From Plumapathes pennacea (Eukaryota > Cnidaria > Anthozoa > Antipatharia > Myriopathidae), in contig OZ038467.1 of the NCBI GenBank assembly GCA_964036295.1, positions 5,077,001-5,141,000 on the forward strand: 64,000 bases of DNA, written 5' to 3'. How positions within the stretch are numbered: the first letter of the stretch is position 1; the number at the start of each line of letters is the position of its first letter. The notes under the pieces were generated by a model, which was not told the DNA's origin, did no database searches, and saw only the letters and a program-made list of their open reading frames with translations. Position numbers and translations under genes: made by a program. Below, piece after piece: positions 45,786 to 59,500 of this stretch.

Positions 45786-45953
45786 GACTTATGTGAGACC
45801 ACTCAAACGAAAGCTCGATTAAACTTTTAAAGCAGCATTATGCGGGCTATAAAGTTCAATTTGGGCAGAGAAACAAGATAGTGACAGGACTCCTCGTGGT
45901 TTGAGTGATCAGTTTTACGCCGTTTCGCAGCTCCAGAGCAAAAGCGATGCACC

Positions 45954-48900
45954 TCACAATGTGTCTGCCGCCCGCCCAACTGTACACGGCTGGGAAGGGC
46001 TTCTGGTCAGGCGGTGCTTCTTGGGAAATCGCTCGAATGCTTTCAGCAGAGCACTGAACGAGTGGCGGGTGTCTGGCTTGTACGCCCAGCACATCATCAG
46101 CCAATCCTGGTGGAGATGCAAGAGATAAGTTAACAGCGTTTATCGATATGAATGATAATGTGTCCTGCCTTCCTGCGTTCTTCATGTCTCATTTGACTTC
46201 CAACAGTAGAACCCCGCTATCTTGAACTCTCAAGGGAAGCGAGAAATAGTTCGAGATAGTGGGGGATCGAGATAGCGGGATTCTCTACCAAGGGAAATTT
46301 CTACCAAGTTCATTTCCGAGGGAAATCGGATTCTGCTCGAGATAGCGGGGAGATCGAGATAACCGAGGGCGAGGTAGCGGGGTTCTATACTGTATTTCTT
46401 TATATGTTTTGCTGTAAGCCCAATTACCGCAATGATCCTAATAAACGCCCTGCTTCCAAGAAGCGCCCAGTCTCCAGTAAGCACCCCGGGTTAAGCGTCT
46501 ATTTTTAAATAAGCGCCTTGTTGCCCTTAATCGCTCCCCCACCCCCTCACCAAGCAACGTAGTTTTCAATATCGCTATCTCATATTGCTAGCCGCGCTTT
46601 AATGACTCGTTGATATCGAGTGATAGCTTTATCACTATGCGGACTACATGTAGACCGAGTAGCAGTTTGTTGTTGAAGTTTTTATCTTTGTTTTATACTG
46701 TTTAAAATGTTGGAAATGAAATAAGCTCCGCGTCTTTAATAAGCACCTGTCTCAAGTAAGAGCCCTCCCTAAGTCCCAAAATTGATTAAGCGACCCGGGC
46801 GTTTCTTAGAAATCATTACGGCATGTATGTAGCCTTCCCTCTTGGCCAGTACCCGGAGCTTGAGACCGGCCAAAGCTATTTCTGTTTCCATGAAGTACCA
46901 CTATGCCCACCTTTACTTCCTGCGGTAGATCCATAATGTTGTTCAGCGGCTGCTTCATGCCTTTGCTTATTTGCCATATAATGGCTTCTGGTGGCTGTTT
47001 CCTGAATGGCCAGCTGCCTGAACACATTTCGTACCACACGGTCCTAAGAGCCACCGAACAATATATTTAAGCATCCGTGATCTAAATCCAAGTTCTCCCA
47101 ACCTCCCCTGAGCCAAATGTACTAGTAGTGCAATGAGAATATTGAAAGTTTGACCAGCTTGAACCGAAAGCAGATCACCTGCCATTTTCTCCATACTCAA
47201 CTATAAATAATGCTAAATACGAATTAAAAGGAGATGTTTGCATCTGATTACTTGAGCCTTTCACTTGCAAACTCCCAAATGAATGTAGATTCTCTCAACC
47301 ACAGGAGTGATGTACCGAGAATCGATAATTTGATCGAATTTAATTTTGAGGTGTTAATAGCCAAGTTCTCCTAACTGTGATATGTCTCTCGTGAGACATT
47401 GAAGAGGAAAACTGAAGTTGATCACTCCTGGGAGTAAAGAGTCAAGTCACATGACCTCTGGAATTGCAACAACGACATTGGTCAAATGGGGTGCGGGAGG
47501 GGCGGGAAAAGAGGGGGTAAGGGCTTATCTCCTCTCCTTTCCTTAACTTAAGGTTGAGCGATTATTCCTGCAATTGGTTATTCTTGCACATCTTTATAGC
47601 ACCAGCTTCTGAATGGGTCTTATTATAACGATTATGCACTTGGATCGAGGTTTTCAATAAAGTGAAATAAAAATGAGTAAGCAACAACTTACCCAAAGGC
47701 ATACACATCAGTCTGCTTGGTAAACAACTTGCAGTCTGGCAGATCGTTCTTAGTGGTTAACGCAGACGTAATTTCTGGAGCAAGGTAATATAGCCAGCCT
47801 CGTGGGATCATCAGATAGCCCGGCCTAGAGAAATCGGACAAATACATAACTACACTTAATAGAACTTTTCCAACTTCAAATGATTTTTCTCAAACCTCTT
47901 AATGAGTTAATGAATACTCAGTAGAGCTGTTTTCGCATGACTGTCAACAATAATCGTGTGTGGTTGCATTGGTTTTGCGTTCGCTGCGCTTTTTGATTGG
48001 TCTAAACACATTTGGCAGCATTCTTGGCCAATCAGGAATAAAATAAAACCCTGATCTGGGTCCACTTCATTAAAACGTTTACAAGCATATTTTACAAGTC
48101 GGACCAATTTTCTTATACGGCGTTAAAACACACTTTATACCAATATAATGGCCAAATACTGAGGCCTGTATCTGTAACGCATTTTTAATATTTTTATCAG
48201 ATTAAAATCCGTTTAGTGGTGTTAGAATAATGGTCCAACTATTGTAAAATACACATGTAAAAATGCTTATTAAATTCGCCCCACGTCACGCAACTGATGA
48301 TGGCATTTTCTCACACTGCTGTAATATATAAAATGCTGTTACCTGGCAGATTTCACAGTCAGGCCCGAAGTGAGACCTGCAACATAGAGCCCAAAGTCTG
48401 TGATCACCACCCTGCCATTCAAATCCAAAAACACATTCTTGCTGCGTAAATCTGTGTGGACTACACCTTTGGCATGAAGATAACCCATTCCCTGTGTAAA
48501 GAGAAGACGTTCAGTAAAGATCCAGAAACAAGTTCTGGTGAGAAACAGAAAGAGGGAAAATTGAAGTTGATCGGAGTGATAAAAGTGAATGAAAGCGCGC
48601 ACGTTGAACATACTGTATTGTAATGAGTAAGCAGAGTATTCTGGGGGTATGTAGATTTGGTAAGCTGATATTTGCACCTAAGACGCATGAGAAGCGAGAT
48701 ATTAACGTGAGTTCGCGGTAGACAAGGCGCAGAGGCGAGAGAGTTGACAGGTCTGGTATATTAACAAAAGCTGCGTCAGCCTGTCAAGTACAGTACCCAC
48801 CTGTGCAATTTGGGTGCAGATCTGACCAATTTTTGCCAGTGGAAAGTTGTCTTTTCGTACATGGACATGCTGGTAGAGTGAGAGACCTCTGCATAAACTA

Positions 48901-50478
48901 AAGGAAGTACACAATATCAGACACATTGTAAAATAACGATTGTAACTAAATAATACCCATATTTTTTAAGGCACCCCTAAAAGCTACAGTATGGATAGGC
49001 AGTGAAGTTAGATTACCTGCCTCTACGTTTTTGAAAAATAAGATGAAGTAGCTTCGCGGATACGCAGTGAAAGTACATCACCCACACGCACCCCTCCACC
49101 TTATGTGTGAGATTTTTTATCCACATTGGTTTCATTCGTGTAGCTTTGAGGTCTGTGACACATATCCGTTCTTATTTTTGTCTTTGTAGCCAATAGATCT
49201 TCCACACAAATGATCAATGTATACCTCTTCGTACACATGACTCAGACATGGACCCAGACTCACCTGGTGATGATGGCCAGCTTGGGTGGATTCATACAAG
49301 CACCCATGAAGAGAACCACATTTTCGTGCCGTGTTTTGCGAAATGTTGTCACCTGCGACAATGAGACACCCACGGTTGGTGATAGTAAACAAGTTGCACT
49401 GGTCGGTATGTGCTCGGTAACGTGCTCGGTATGTGGTCGAAATATGATCGGTACGTGGTCGGTATATGGTCAGTATGTGGTCAGAATATGATCGGTAAGT
49501 GGTCGGTATATGGTCAGTATGTGGTCGGAATATGATCGGTACGTGGTCGGTATATGGTCAGTATGTGGTCGGAATATGATCGGTAAGTGGTCGGTATATG
49601 GTCAGTATGTGGTCAGAATATGATCGGTACGTGGTCGGTATATGGTCAGTATGTGGTCAGAATATGATCGGTACGTGGTCGGTATATGGTCAGTATGTGG
49701 TAGGAATATGATCGGTACGTGGTCGGTATATGGTCAGTATGTGGTCGGAATATGATCGGTAAGTGGTCGGTATATGGTCAGTATGTGGTCAGAATATGAT
49801 CGGTACGTGGTCGGTATATGGTCGGTATGTGGTCGGAATATGATCCGTACGTGGTCGGTATATGGTCAGTATGTGGTCGGAATATGATCGGTACGTGGTC
49901 GGTATATGGTCAGTATGTGGTAGGAATATGGTCGGTACGTGGTCGGTATATGGTCAGTATGTGGTCGGAATATGATCGGTACGTGGTCGGTATATGGTCA
50001 GTATGTGGTCGGAATATGATCGGTACGTGGTCGGTATATGGTCAGTATGTGGTCGGAATATGGTCGGTATTGTAGTCGATAATGTAGTCCGTAACGTGGT
50101 CGTCATCAGTATTAAAAACACCAAAGACTTTCGCAGTGGAGAAAAACTATAAAGAACATCAGGAAGTCTACCCAAATAAAACTTGGTACCATATTATTTT
50201 CTACTTTCAGACCCACAAATTATCTTCCAGCCACAGGTGTTCGCATGACCACTGAGACAATGCTGTACAGGTAGACTAGTGTCCTGCAAATCATCATTAG
50301 GTCGACATGTTTGTAATTATTATTATTACAGAAAAAATAAATCATTTGACTCACATGCGATCTGAAAGCATTCAACTGTTCCTCTGTAGGGTTTTCAATT
50401 TCAATCGTCTTTATGGCTACTTCACCATGCCAGTGCCCTCTGAGTAAAGAAAAACAACAACAATGTCAATTAGACAAT

Positions 50479-50516
<38 letters not shown>

Positions 50517-53500
50517 CGTGCAAACGTATTCAGAGAGTTTCAGGGGGTATAAAATCAATTAGTTTTGACTTTGGAGGAGACTTGTAAGTCCAGTTAGTTT
50601 TGACTTAAAGTCAGTTAATTTCGACTTCAGGGGAGACAAAAATTCAGTTTGTTTTGATTTGATGCTGTATCTATTTTTTTGGGGGGGGGGGGGGGTGGGG
50701 GGCATCAAGCCCTGGTGGGATGAATACTTCAGACAAACTCACGACACTGAAAATCAAATCTACATTTACATGAAAGCATAACAAAGACAGTGATACTCAT
50801 TGGCTTACATAAAGGGTGACCACAAAAACAACAATGCTGTCTTTGATGTAGACAGTGTTGAGACTGTCAGTTTTCTTATTCTGGCCAGTCTTTCAGGGAA
50901 AGACAGCAACTGGAAGATAATAAACAGGAATAAAGAATTCTGACACAACAAACCTATGCACTTTTCCAAATCTCCCAGTGCCCAAAACTTCAAACATCTG
51001 CAACTCCTCAAAGGGAATGATCCACTCTGACATAAGGCTTCCTCTTTGCTGCAAGACCAAAAAGAGCAATGGATTTAGAAAGAAGTGTAAGAAATGACTG
51101 CATGACTGAAAAAAGGTCAATGTTTTGGAAGTGAAATTTTGATTGTAAATGGTCAGCTTATATGCACTGGAAAAAGGTACATTCTTTTGACAAAGTATCA
51201 GAAGACACCATATCATTACCATACACATAGTATATAATTTATCACAGCCATCAAGAGCTACACAGTTCAAGGGGGATTCAGAAAATACTTACACTTTTAA
51301 TCTGTTAAACTTTTATGCATTTGTATTTCTTATAACAGCATTTAACTTTATTACATTTTACATGTTACTTACATGCAAGTCCAAGAGCATGTGGGCTTTC
51401 CCAAAAGCTTTTTGACCCTTTTGTAAGATATTTAGTAACACAGGTTTAGGGAAATTGCAATGTTCACTAACTTTTATATGCTAAAGTTTAGAATTTAATG
51501 CAACAGTTCTGTAAATGTAAAACTAATCACTTTAATAATTACATAAATTAACATAGCAAAAAAACGTTGTTATTCAAACTCCTTAAAGAGTTTATTTTAG
51601 CAAAAACAAAACAAATATGGTACTTATAGAAAGAAGTCTTCATTTGACTCCTTTTGGTTAAATCACAACTAAAGTAAAGTGAAGACTAACCTTGGCACAT
51701 AGCAGCAATAATAATTCATCTTTATTTTTTAGTTATTTTGATCCCAAGAGTTACAGTATAACAGACTACAGTACAGTTAGTACTCTGGTAATCTGTTAAT
51801 TTTACTGTTCACAGATACAATCTTGTGGTATTTTATCAGCCTTATGTATACGATATCACACTTTAAATTTAGTATTACAGTCATTTATTGTTACAGTAAA
51901 ACCTTGATATAACAAACCTCTGTATAACAAAAACCCTGATATAAAGAACTATATTCTTCAGCCCATTACAGCCCAGTTACAGTATGGAAGCGGAACCTCG
52001 CTATAACGAAACCCCAACAAGCACGTTGTCCCAGTCCCTTGGTCTTCATTATATTGAGATTTCACTGTAGTACGTTTGTGGCCTTTCAAAATTAAGTTAG
52101 AATATTATATAATACTGGCATACTAAAGTACTTTTATTGCTAATTTATGTTCAGAAGTGCAGATGGACAAGGAAGGATGAGGCCAAAACTTTCACATTCA
52201 CTTCAGTTCTCTCTTTCAGACTCTCACCAGAAAAAATCATGCAGTAAGGAGAACCTGGATTTCAATGGCTTGCTCTGATGAAAGTGCCTGATTGAACTAT
52301 CAATATTCTCACTACCACTCATACATTTTCCTCTTGAATGGTTGTGAGAATCTGCATTATAAATCTGGGAGTAAAAGGTTTAAACAGGGAAAAGATACAA
52401 AATGCTGGACATCATATATCATGATTATTGGACACTCACTTTTCTTCTTTGCCATGTCCCTTTCTCTGGGTCGATGTCTGAAATCTGTGCATCAATAGAG
52501 TCTACTCCCGGCACATCACCACCAGACAAAGTCTACAGGGAGTGCAAATTCATTGCTCAGTTATAGAAATAAGTTGTTTTGAGTACTTTCCTAGCCCTCT
52601 ACAGATTGAGAAGAAGATTAAACCAAATGGTTTTACCCCAGGAGTATCAGTTGCTCATCTACTACTGTAGGAGATGGTGTGATCATGCAGGTGAGAGTAT
52701 AATAGTCTTCGGAAACTTGATAGTTATTGGAAAGTGACATTTCAACCATCTGAGTACCCTGCAAGCAGTGGTTTCTCACGTCCGACAAACAGCGAGGACG
52801 ACTCTCATCCAAATGATCACACTAAATGAACAATGTGACATTTCAACCATCTAAGTACCCTGCAAGCAGTGGTTTCTCACGTCCGACAAACAGCAAGGAC
52901 GACTCTCATCCAAATGATCACACTAAATGAACAATTGAGATCATGACATTCATTCCGCCAGGTGTAAACTAGGCGACACAGCAAGTCATCTAGATAGTAG
53001 AAGGTCAACTGCACTCCAGTGCTTCAAAAATCAGAAAAGGAACTAAAAACAGGCTGGAGCTTACTTTCTGATACAATCTAACCATTTCAACCCAAACTGA
53101 AAAGGGTAGCTTTGCAAGCATGCACATCACCTGCACTGCACAACCTTTCAATGGTTGCTACTAGTTTTACTGCCACACAACCAAATCCATCCCATTGACA
53201 CTTACAGAATCATTGCTGATTGTGGTGTTGCTGCTTTGATGTGACTTGGCGCTCTCAGTTCTCACCAGTGTGTCAAAGTCATCCCTAAGAAAACAATATT
53301 ACTAACAGTAAATTTATATATTTTATGTACAACTAGGGGTGGTGAATGGTAAAATCCACAACTCGGTGAGACACCGAGACCCTTGTTTGTAAATCCAAGA
53401 CCAACTCTTTAACAACTTTAGAAAATCTGTAAAGAAACAACGAGAAAGAAACACAAAAACGGGACTTCGTGACTCACCAAAAAGGCTTCAGAGATTTCGA

Positions 53501-56500
53501 GGTCAGATAAAAAATTCCAAGATTTTTTAGGCACTATTTGCCACCCTTTCAACTGACAGCATGAAAGCAACATTAAACTTTGCAGAACCTCTGGAACTTT
53601 TGGAGCCTCTGTAGTGGTTATGTGAGTGGCAATTTAGTTGTCAAAATAAGTTTGAGATAGTTTAGCCTTTCTTACAGTTACTGGTGCCCGTGAAACTTGT
53701 GATCCGTACATATTTAATATGGATGCATAGAGTCTGTGATCTTACAACAAAGCTATAAGCAGTAACTGTATGATTTGTACTATGCAATGAATGATAAATT
53801 TCTTTACCCAGATATTGTTGATATCGATGAAGAAGTTGTACCACTGACATCTGGAAAATGGCAAAAGATACAAAGTAAGCAACTGACTCATGCGTATAAT
53901 ATTAGACAATTTAAAAAATCCCCCCAAAATGGAAAGACTACAACATTATTTTTATTATGAAGGCTTACACTGACAAAGACAAAATAATAATATTACAGCA
54001 ACAAAGACAATGATATACACAATAAAATGAGTCGAGATACATGTATCTCAAGTAAGGATTCCTCTCTCACACTCACTCTGACAAGGCCATGCATTCCTTT
54101 GTGAGAGGTGAAATCTACCTTAGCTTGGCACTCTCACCTGGAAAGTGGAAGTGTGGTAGCCCCTTGCCCTCATCAAATTCATCATCAAGTTCCCCCTGTG
54201 ACAATGGGCCACTATCATCTCTGTCCCTCCCACGAATCGGTGATGGAGGTGGAGAAGAAGATGTAGCAGATGAAGTTGAACATGAATCTCCATTTGGATG
54301 AAAGTCTCTATATGGTGGATGAGGTTCATTGCCTCCCTGATGTTTTGGTTCCACAGAATTCACATACAAGTCCCCATGACTGCGATTTTGTGAACGTACT
54401 AAAGTCTTTGCCCGAATAGCATCTCCAAGTTGCAAAGCAATGTTGGATGGCTCAGAGTGTGTTCGTTTTACAGGATTCCTCATCATAGGCAGAGAACGGT
54501 ATTCAACACCTGGGGGTAGTCAAAGCCATCAGTGAGTAACAGAATACAGAAAAATTATTCTATATGGTGGTTTCTAAATAAATTAATATTGTGAAAAAAA
54601 AAAGTAATCTACAGTAGCAATACCCAGCATTAACATACAAGGTGTGTGGGTCTGGATAAAAAGCTTAGCCATATATTACCATATCAATCAAATCAAAATC
54701 AGTTTTGAGAAATGCATAAAATTAAGGGTCGACATTTCCAAGTTGCTGTTTATTTGTTTCAAAATTAGACCTAGACAAGCCATGTTTCTCCCTACTGTAT
54801 GACATTTCTGGTGAGAGAATTAATGTAAAAGAGAAAATGGGAGTGAAAGGGTTAACAATTTGCAATTTGCACAACAATAATAAATAAATAAATTTAATTC
54901 AGTGAACATTACTGTTAGTAAATAGCCTACTTCTTTTAAATCTTTGCTTGAAAAATTCCTCATAATCTTTAGGAAGACAACACGAAGGTGGGGCTTTCTG
55001 TGAACACTTCTTGTGGCACTTCATCCTGGAGAATAACAATACTTATCAAACACACCACAATACCTAATTAGGTTAAGGTGATCAGAGGGAGTCACCACAA
55101 AAAATGAAGTACCAAGTAAACTGAAAAACAAGTTAGAATTTGCATGAAAAGAATCACTGCTTGATAGAATTTTATCTCTTCCACTTGTTTCAAACACTGT
55201 CGATCCAGATTGTCCACCTTTTGCTATGCAAAGCTGTCTGCAAATATTTTTTCTGCAAAACCAAACTGACAAATTAAATGATTTCATTTTCACAGCCGGC
55301 ATTTGTTGGCCTCGCAAAACAACATGCAGGACGGTAGAAAACCCATCTTTTCACAAGCTACAGTATCGCAATCGATCCTGGGCTGATGCAATACAAATTA
55401 AATAATTTCTCCAAATTATGCAAAAAGAAAATGAACAAGTGCTTAATTCATCCAGTCACACAAAGGAATATTCTGAGCTTTTATGTTTTCCAAGTTCAGG
55501 TTTGCATGTTTCAACTTAAAAGTTCCTTACTTGCAATCTTTGCATTTCACACCAACCAAGAGAATCTTGTGACACTGATCACATGACAAGCTCACCATAA
55601 ATGTTTTCTGGGAGAATCTGCAAGGAAAATAAGGTACACTGTCATGTTAACTTTATACTAACTCAGGACAATGTATTACTATAATAAAAAATCCCAGTTG
55701 TTAGCTCTTCCCACTAAAGCCCCCTCCCCCCTCCCCCCCCCCCCCCCCCCCCCCCCCCCAACTTCCCTTCTCCTATTGCAGGCACCTGAAAAGTGAACAA
55801 AGGAAGAAATAATAAAATTAACTAATCATATTGAAGAAATACATTTACTAGAAGTAAAATATGTAATGTATTTACATGTACCTCTACAAGAACAAACAAA
55901 CCTATGTTTTATTGCATGACCCATGCCATAGTGAACCAGTCTTGTTGGAGTTCTTGGTGAGTTTGAACAGTACGAGCCTTCAGGGAAAAAAAAGAATTCG
56001 GAACATTAAATTAACACTCAAGTCACTGTACAACACCCTTTCACTCCTGAAGCCCAAAGTACAGATTGTCTGTCAAATGCATTGTGTGCATTGGAAGAAA
56101 AGAAGTAGATGAACTTGACACCCAAAACAAACTTGCTCTCTCTTGTCCAACAACAATACTGGAGCAACTTACTTCTGTTGTGTTCAGATTCTGAATCTGA
56201 CTGAGAGGCCATAGAGATGTCGGCCCCACTGCCACTCTTGGGAATATCAATAGTGAGCGGCGTGACAGGTGAGAGTTTCTTCCCACGTTTCTTTCCGACT
56301 GTTGAGCTTCCATTGTCAGTGAAGGCATGGATCCTGTTACCTAAGTTTGCAACATCAAAACATCATTACTTACTAAGTCCTTATTAGTACAGGCTTCCTT
56401 TTTTCAGCAATGTAGTTTATTGCACTTGATCTGCACATGAGTGTAAGGTGACTTGTCTTGACAAAGTTCGACTGCTTGGTTGGTGGATATTAATGTACTA

Positions 56501-59500
56501 TGTAATATCCCATTAGACTGCACCATGAATGGTTTCTTCAATGTTTCGTTATTCCATTTCTGTCATAGAATGATGTACATGACCGGTCTTAGACCTCGGG
56601 CAAAATATTCCTCTGTAACGTGGCCATGACCACCTACTCAGTTAGCAAGACTATAATAAAATAATACAAAAAGTCATACACTCAAGCAAGTGAAAAAAAC
56701 CTTACCCAAGGAAGCCTCGTCTGATGCACTTCTCTTCAAACCCGATGAAGGCTTGGACGGAAAAGGGACCGGCAGAATCCTGGGACTGTGTTTGGGGCTT
56801 GGTGTAGCATCTGACATATCACTGTTTGAAAATGCAGACAGCCTAGAAGCATCTGTGTCTGTCTCAGGAGATGAGAGGGGCACTGTGTCATCATCATTGA
56901 GGTCTGAGTTGTTGGATAATCTTGTTGACTGACTCCCATGGCCAGCATCCCATGAATCCCAGTAGATCTTTGAAGTACCATCCTTGTGACCTTGTTTCTG
57001 ACGTTCTGGAGAATGCATATGATACAATAATCAACAGAAAGCTATGATTATGGTATCATGGTAATACTATCGAAAATGACAATGACAGGCAGTCACAATT
57101 CAGCCTGGATTCTATTATAATTTTATTTTTTGAAAGTAGTTCATACAAAATAAAAATAAAAAAATAAATCACTTTATTTCTCAGTCTCAATGTATTTAAC
57201 ACTGCCGTGCTAATTGGGGAGACTTGAAATGCAGAGACAAAATATCATAAACCAAACGCAAATTTGTTAAGAATCCCAACTGGTCAGAGGCTAACCAGTT
57301 GGCTATTTACATAGTGTGGCCGAGGATTTGAACTCAGGGCTACCGTGTTGCAAATTCAGCTAGTAGTTAGAGCGGGACTTGAACCTGGGACCTCTGGATT
57401 TCAAGTCCGGCACCCTAGCCACCCGGCCACACTGCCTCCTGTCAAGTACAAGTACAAGTAAAAGATAACTGTATATACATGTATACAGAAATGTCATTTA
57501 TTAGAGAGTTTAGATTTGCTCTATTCCGCAGCTAGCAAACCTTAAACCTCAAGAAGCCACACTTCAGAAAGCATTCCTTAGGTAAGTCAAATACTGCAAC
57601 AATAATCTCCAGTTATTTCAGAATTTGCTACCTTTAGCAAACAGGATAGTGTAATTTAGATCATGTGACTTTTTGCAGTTTGCCTGCTGCAGTATACAGC
57701 AATCTTAAATTGCCTATTGTCTGTCACCTGTGTAGGCATGCAAATGCCTAAGAGCTACCACGAGGCATCTGCTTCCCTCCTGTCCATCAGCATGTTCCCC
57801 AACAAGAGCCTTTAGCTTTTCATCCGGAAGCAAAAGCAAACTCTCAACACTGTCACACTTGGCAACAAGTTCCTAAAAAAATTAAAAAGTTAGTTAAAGG
57901 AGCACTGCATGATCTGTGTATGCAACTTTGAGGCTGATCATGCTGGTCAAGCCTTGTAGTGTCCCAGCAACTTTTTCTAAATACACCTTCTTAATATCTT
58001 TTGAATTTCAAAATGCTGCCAAAATATTGATCTATACTGTGTCATGCTATGAGCCTGAGATTTTGCCTTCCTACATATTTTTCCCTGCTCTATCCATTTC
58101 TCGCACCCAAAAAGCCTTTTATACAAGCTAACAGTACATAGTGGTGATGAATTTTCAGTCACGATGCAAAGGCCTATACTGTCTCATAAATTGGAAGATG
58201 CAAGCATCTCAAAAACATGGAAAACAGTAAGATGCCAAAGTCATGCTATCACAAAGAATTTTGTAAGAAAATACTGTGATGTGATTAATTTAAAAATACT
58301 GACAGATGATTTTGGATCAAATAGGGATAAAAGACTGTGATAAATCAACAGGAAGTTTACAGATAGAGATATTCCCCATAGAAGTATCTCTCACAACCTC
58401 CCAATTCTACTGTTGACATGGAAACAATCATTACTGGAGCATTTTGGACACAATCTCTGCTTTCGGCTGCATTGTGTTTATCTGTCGTTGAATTCAATCA
58501 TTTTTGCGCAGGCAGGAAATGAAAACACATCAAAATAATTGAACCATAAGTGTATCCATGGAAACACAGACTTTTTCTTTCCTTTAATTGTTCATGCAGA
58601 TGAGTCACCTAAAAATCATGACCATGCAAAAATCAGCTCACAAAGAAAGCAAGCTATGTAACATTTTCTCCATGTTGTTTTCTCCATCTGTACATGTGAT
58701 CAACTTATTACTTAGGTGTTAATACACAGTATCTAACCATATTAGGTACTGAAAGAAGGCAAAACCACAAATGGATACCTGATAACAGGAGAATATCTAA
58801 AAAAACCAGCGGACACTTCACTTTTCTAGAACAGACAAATATGTCCAAACGTGCCATTTCAGTTAATCTCATAGGATTAGCTAAATACAAGGGCAAAGCA
58901 AACATACCCTCCACTTTCAATGCCTAAAATTCACAAATCTGATAAAATTTTAAAATAAAACTCGGCGAAACAAATGGCCTCGGGGCTGTTATAACACTGT
59001 ACGATGAGAAATTGCTCAAATTCAATTCTAGAAATCAAATACACGAGAAGACGTGACAGAAAAGCAAACAAAAGCTGTTCAATCCCCTATGTTGACCTCG
59101 TATCAACGCTTTTTTCACGATCGCGTGATTCACTCTCATCGGATCTCTTTGTACGCGCGATGGAAGAATCAGATAAAACTTGACGGCGCCCTCATAACTT
59201 ATCACCGTCCATTTTTGAGACACAAACACTCGTTAAATAATACAAAACTCGACAATTCAAGCTATTTACCTCGATAGCAGCTTCGTTCACTCCCACCACT
59301 TGCAGCCACTGGACCAGGTTAGGGTAATCTTTAAACTCCTCCAATTCACCGCCACATTTGTGCTTCGCAACCAACTGACGTGAAAATAGCTTGACCAACT
59401 TTCCCTTCAAGTGACAAGAGTTAGTTTTTAAAAACGATCGGCCTTGAAAATTCACATTAATTTACCACGTACAGTGTTGTTTGAATCTTCAATGCGTCGT

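Larger units (their letters stand above)
43006..45953. other. Spacer between Rab 5' end and KSR 3' end
   Basis: No gene seen. It should contain the Rab promoter and 5' UTR (from 43006 upwards) and the KSR 3' UTR (below 45954; AATAAA on the minus strand at 44337-44342 is a candidate poly(A) signal). Four inverted-repeat elements (43560-43700, 43714-43862, 43880-44170, 45653-45785) and a CATT/CACT microsatellite near 44401 fill much of the rest. Confidence 0.6.

Noticed and set aside
49818-50075. Repetitive Trp/Tyr/Gly-rich open frame in the 44 bp minisatellite
   Set aside because: It arises from the repeat itself inside a KSR intron; the same array is open in several frames.
49412-50095. CRISPR-like array
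   Set aside because: No spacers of unique sequence; the unit is a continuous tandem repeat in an animal intron.
57363-57440. Functional serine or leucine tRNA
   Set aside because: Acceptor and anticodon stems do not pair well and the sequence continues into a second B-box-like segment; a SINE fits better.
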